From Chloroflexia bacterium (GTDB lineage Bacteria > Chloroflexota > Chloroflexia > DTKN01), in NCBI GenBank assembly GCA_016928715.1, contig JAFGKG010000012.1:1-33956 (forward strand): a stretch of 33,956 bases of DNA, written 5' to 3'. The translations under genes and the position numbers were made by a program. Of this stretch, positions 33,482-33,956 are shown one piece after another. The notes under the pieces were generated by a model. That model saw nothing but the letters and a program-made list of their open reading frames with translations, searched no databases and was not told the DNA's origin. Each line of letters begins with the position of its first letter. The first letter of the stretch is position 1.

Positions 33482-33956
33482 CTAGTTCCCAAAATTGTTC
33501 AGGACCAGCGGCAGGTAGACGTAGTATTGTCCGGACTCGACCGTGACCCAGTGGTAGACCATGGCGTCGCCGCACTGGTTCTCCGCCCACAGCGTCACGG
33601 TATAGACACCGGCGTCGACAAAGATATGCGTGCCCATGGTAGCCGTGGTCACGACCGGGGCCGTGCCATCGCCAAAGTCCCAGGTGAACTCGACCGGCAT
33701 GGTCGGCGTGCCGACCAGCATGGCCTCAAAGGTGACGGTCATGCCGGCGGTCGGGGTCAGGGGATCCCAGCTAAAGTCGACTTCCTCGACGGGGTCGCAG
33801 GCCACGACCGTGACCCAGTGGTAGGCCATGGCGTCACCGCAGCCGTTCTCCGCCCACAGGGTCACCGTGTAGGTCCCGGCCGTGTCAAAGACGTGCATGC
33901 CCATGGTGTCGGTGGTCACCACCGGGGCCGTGCCATCGCCAAAGTCCCAGGTGAAC
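33482..33956 (-). CDS. PKD-repeat surface protein, C-terminal part (runs off the window)
   Basis: The - strand frame is open from the right edge to the stop at 33482, giving the last 158 residues. Two PKD-like domains are seen, each with FTWDFGDGTAPVVTT, then AGxYTVTLWAEN and CGDAMxYHWVTV, spaced 89 residues apart, and the chain ends YYVYLPLVLNNFGN. PKD domains are extracellular beta-sandwiches for protein or sugar contact. The final YLPLVLxN matches a motif also seen inside the 1385-aa secreted protein. The start lies outside the window; the ATG-like codon at 33922 is internal to a repeat and is not the start. Confidence 0.85.
   Translation of the reverse strand, partial: FTWDFGDGTAPVVTTDTMGMHVFDTAGTYTVTLWAENGCGDAMAYHWVTVVACDPVEEVDFSWDPLTPTAGMTVTFEAMLVGTPTMPVEFTWDFGDGTAPVVTTATMGTHIFVDAGVYTVTLWAENQCGDAMVYHWVTVESGQYYVYLPLVLNNFGN
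33541..33956 (-). repeat. Tandem coding repeat, 267-bp period
   Basis: The block starting CCGTGACCCAGTGGTA at 33541 recurs at 33808, and about 150 bp after each start are nearly identical up to the phrase encoding TWDFGDG. The period is 267 bp (89 codons) and the right copy is cut by the window edge, so more copies probably follow. Confidence 0.8.

Overview
The window reads as a piece of chromosome from a high-GC, free-living bacterium, most likely a member of the Chloroflexota (Anaerolineae/Caldilineae-like). That is an inference. It rests on secreted proteins carrying the 'YLPLVLxN' motif and Thr-Pro-rich linkers, a LexA with a Gram-positive-like operator, strong AGGAGG ribosome sites, and near-consensus sigma-70 promoters with 16-17 bp spacing. 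No phage, insertion sequence, rRNA or CRISPR array is visible. One tRNA (Arg, anticodon TCG) is present.

Layout, left half, mostly + strand. A terminator from an upstream gene is followed by a perfect consensus promoter and a small ORF interrupted by TGA, then a class-C beta-lactamase-fold serine hydrolase. Next come a 78-aa unknown protein ending in two palindromes, a 1385-aa mosaic secreted protein, and a PlsY-like acyltransferase with an excisionase-like HTH protein and a winged-helix regulator whose receiver lacks the phospho-Asp. Two tiny acidic zinc-ribbon proteins follow, the first LysW-like, then pyruvate phosphate dikinase. The half ends with a run of a degenerate PP2C/propeller membrane protein, a RodZ-like protein and a nitrilase-family amidohydrolase.

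Right half, mostly - strand. An inositol-phosphatase family protein, pheS and dxs are followed by a four-gene oligopeptide ABC transporter (oppBCDF order) whose OppB has an inserted domain of about 230 aa. Then come a small coiled-coil protein, a MITE-like inverted-repeat element and tRNA-Arg. A compact gene run reads tnaA (tryptophanase), an FAD dehydrogenase, a polytopic membrane protein, a Sua5/YrdC protein and a DUF2179 membrane protein. Diverging from tnaA on the + strand are a D-cysteine desulfhydrase/ACC-deaminase-like enzyme and a zinc-ribbon membrane protein. lexA follows on the - strand, and a PKD-repeat surface protein runs off the right edge.

Connections: tryptophanase and the D-cysteine desulfhydrase-like enzyme are divergently transcribed from one 190-bp region, and both are PLP enzymes whose family reactions can release pyruvate and ammonia. 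Pyruvate phosphate dikinase elsewhere in the window can turn pyruvate into PEP, and the Opp transporter would import peptides, so a peptide/amino-acid-using metabolism is plausible (inference). The signals most worth checking are the mutually exclusive hairpins over the ribosome site of the desulfhydrase gene, the orphan LysW-like pair behind a PhoB-box-like repeat, the OppB insertion, the MITE-like element and the TGA-interrupted leader ORF.
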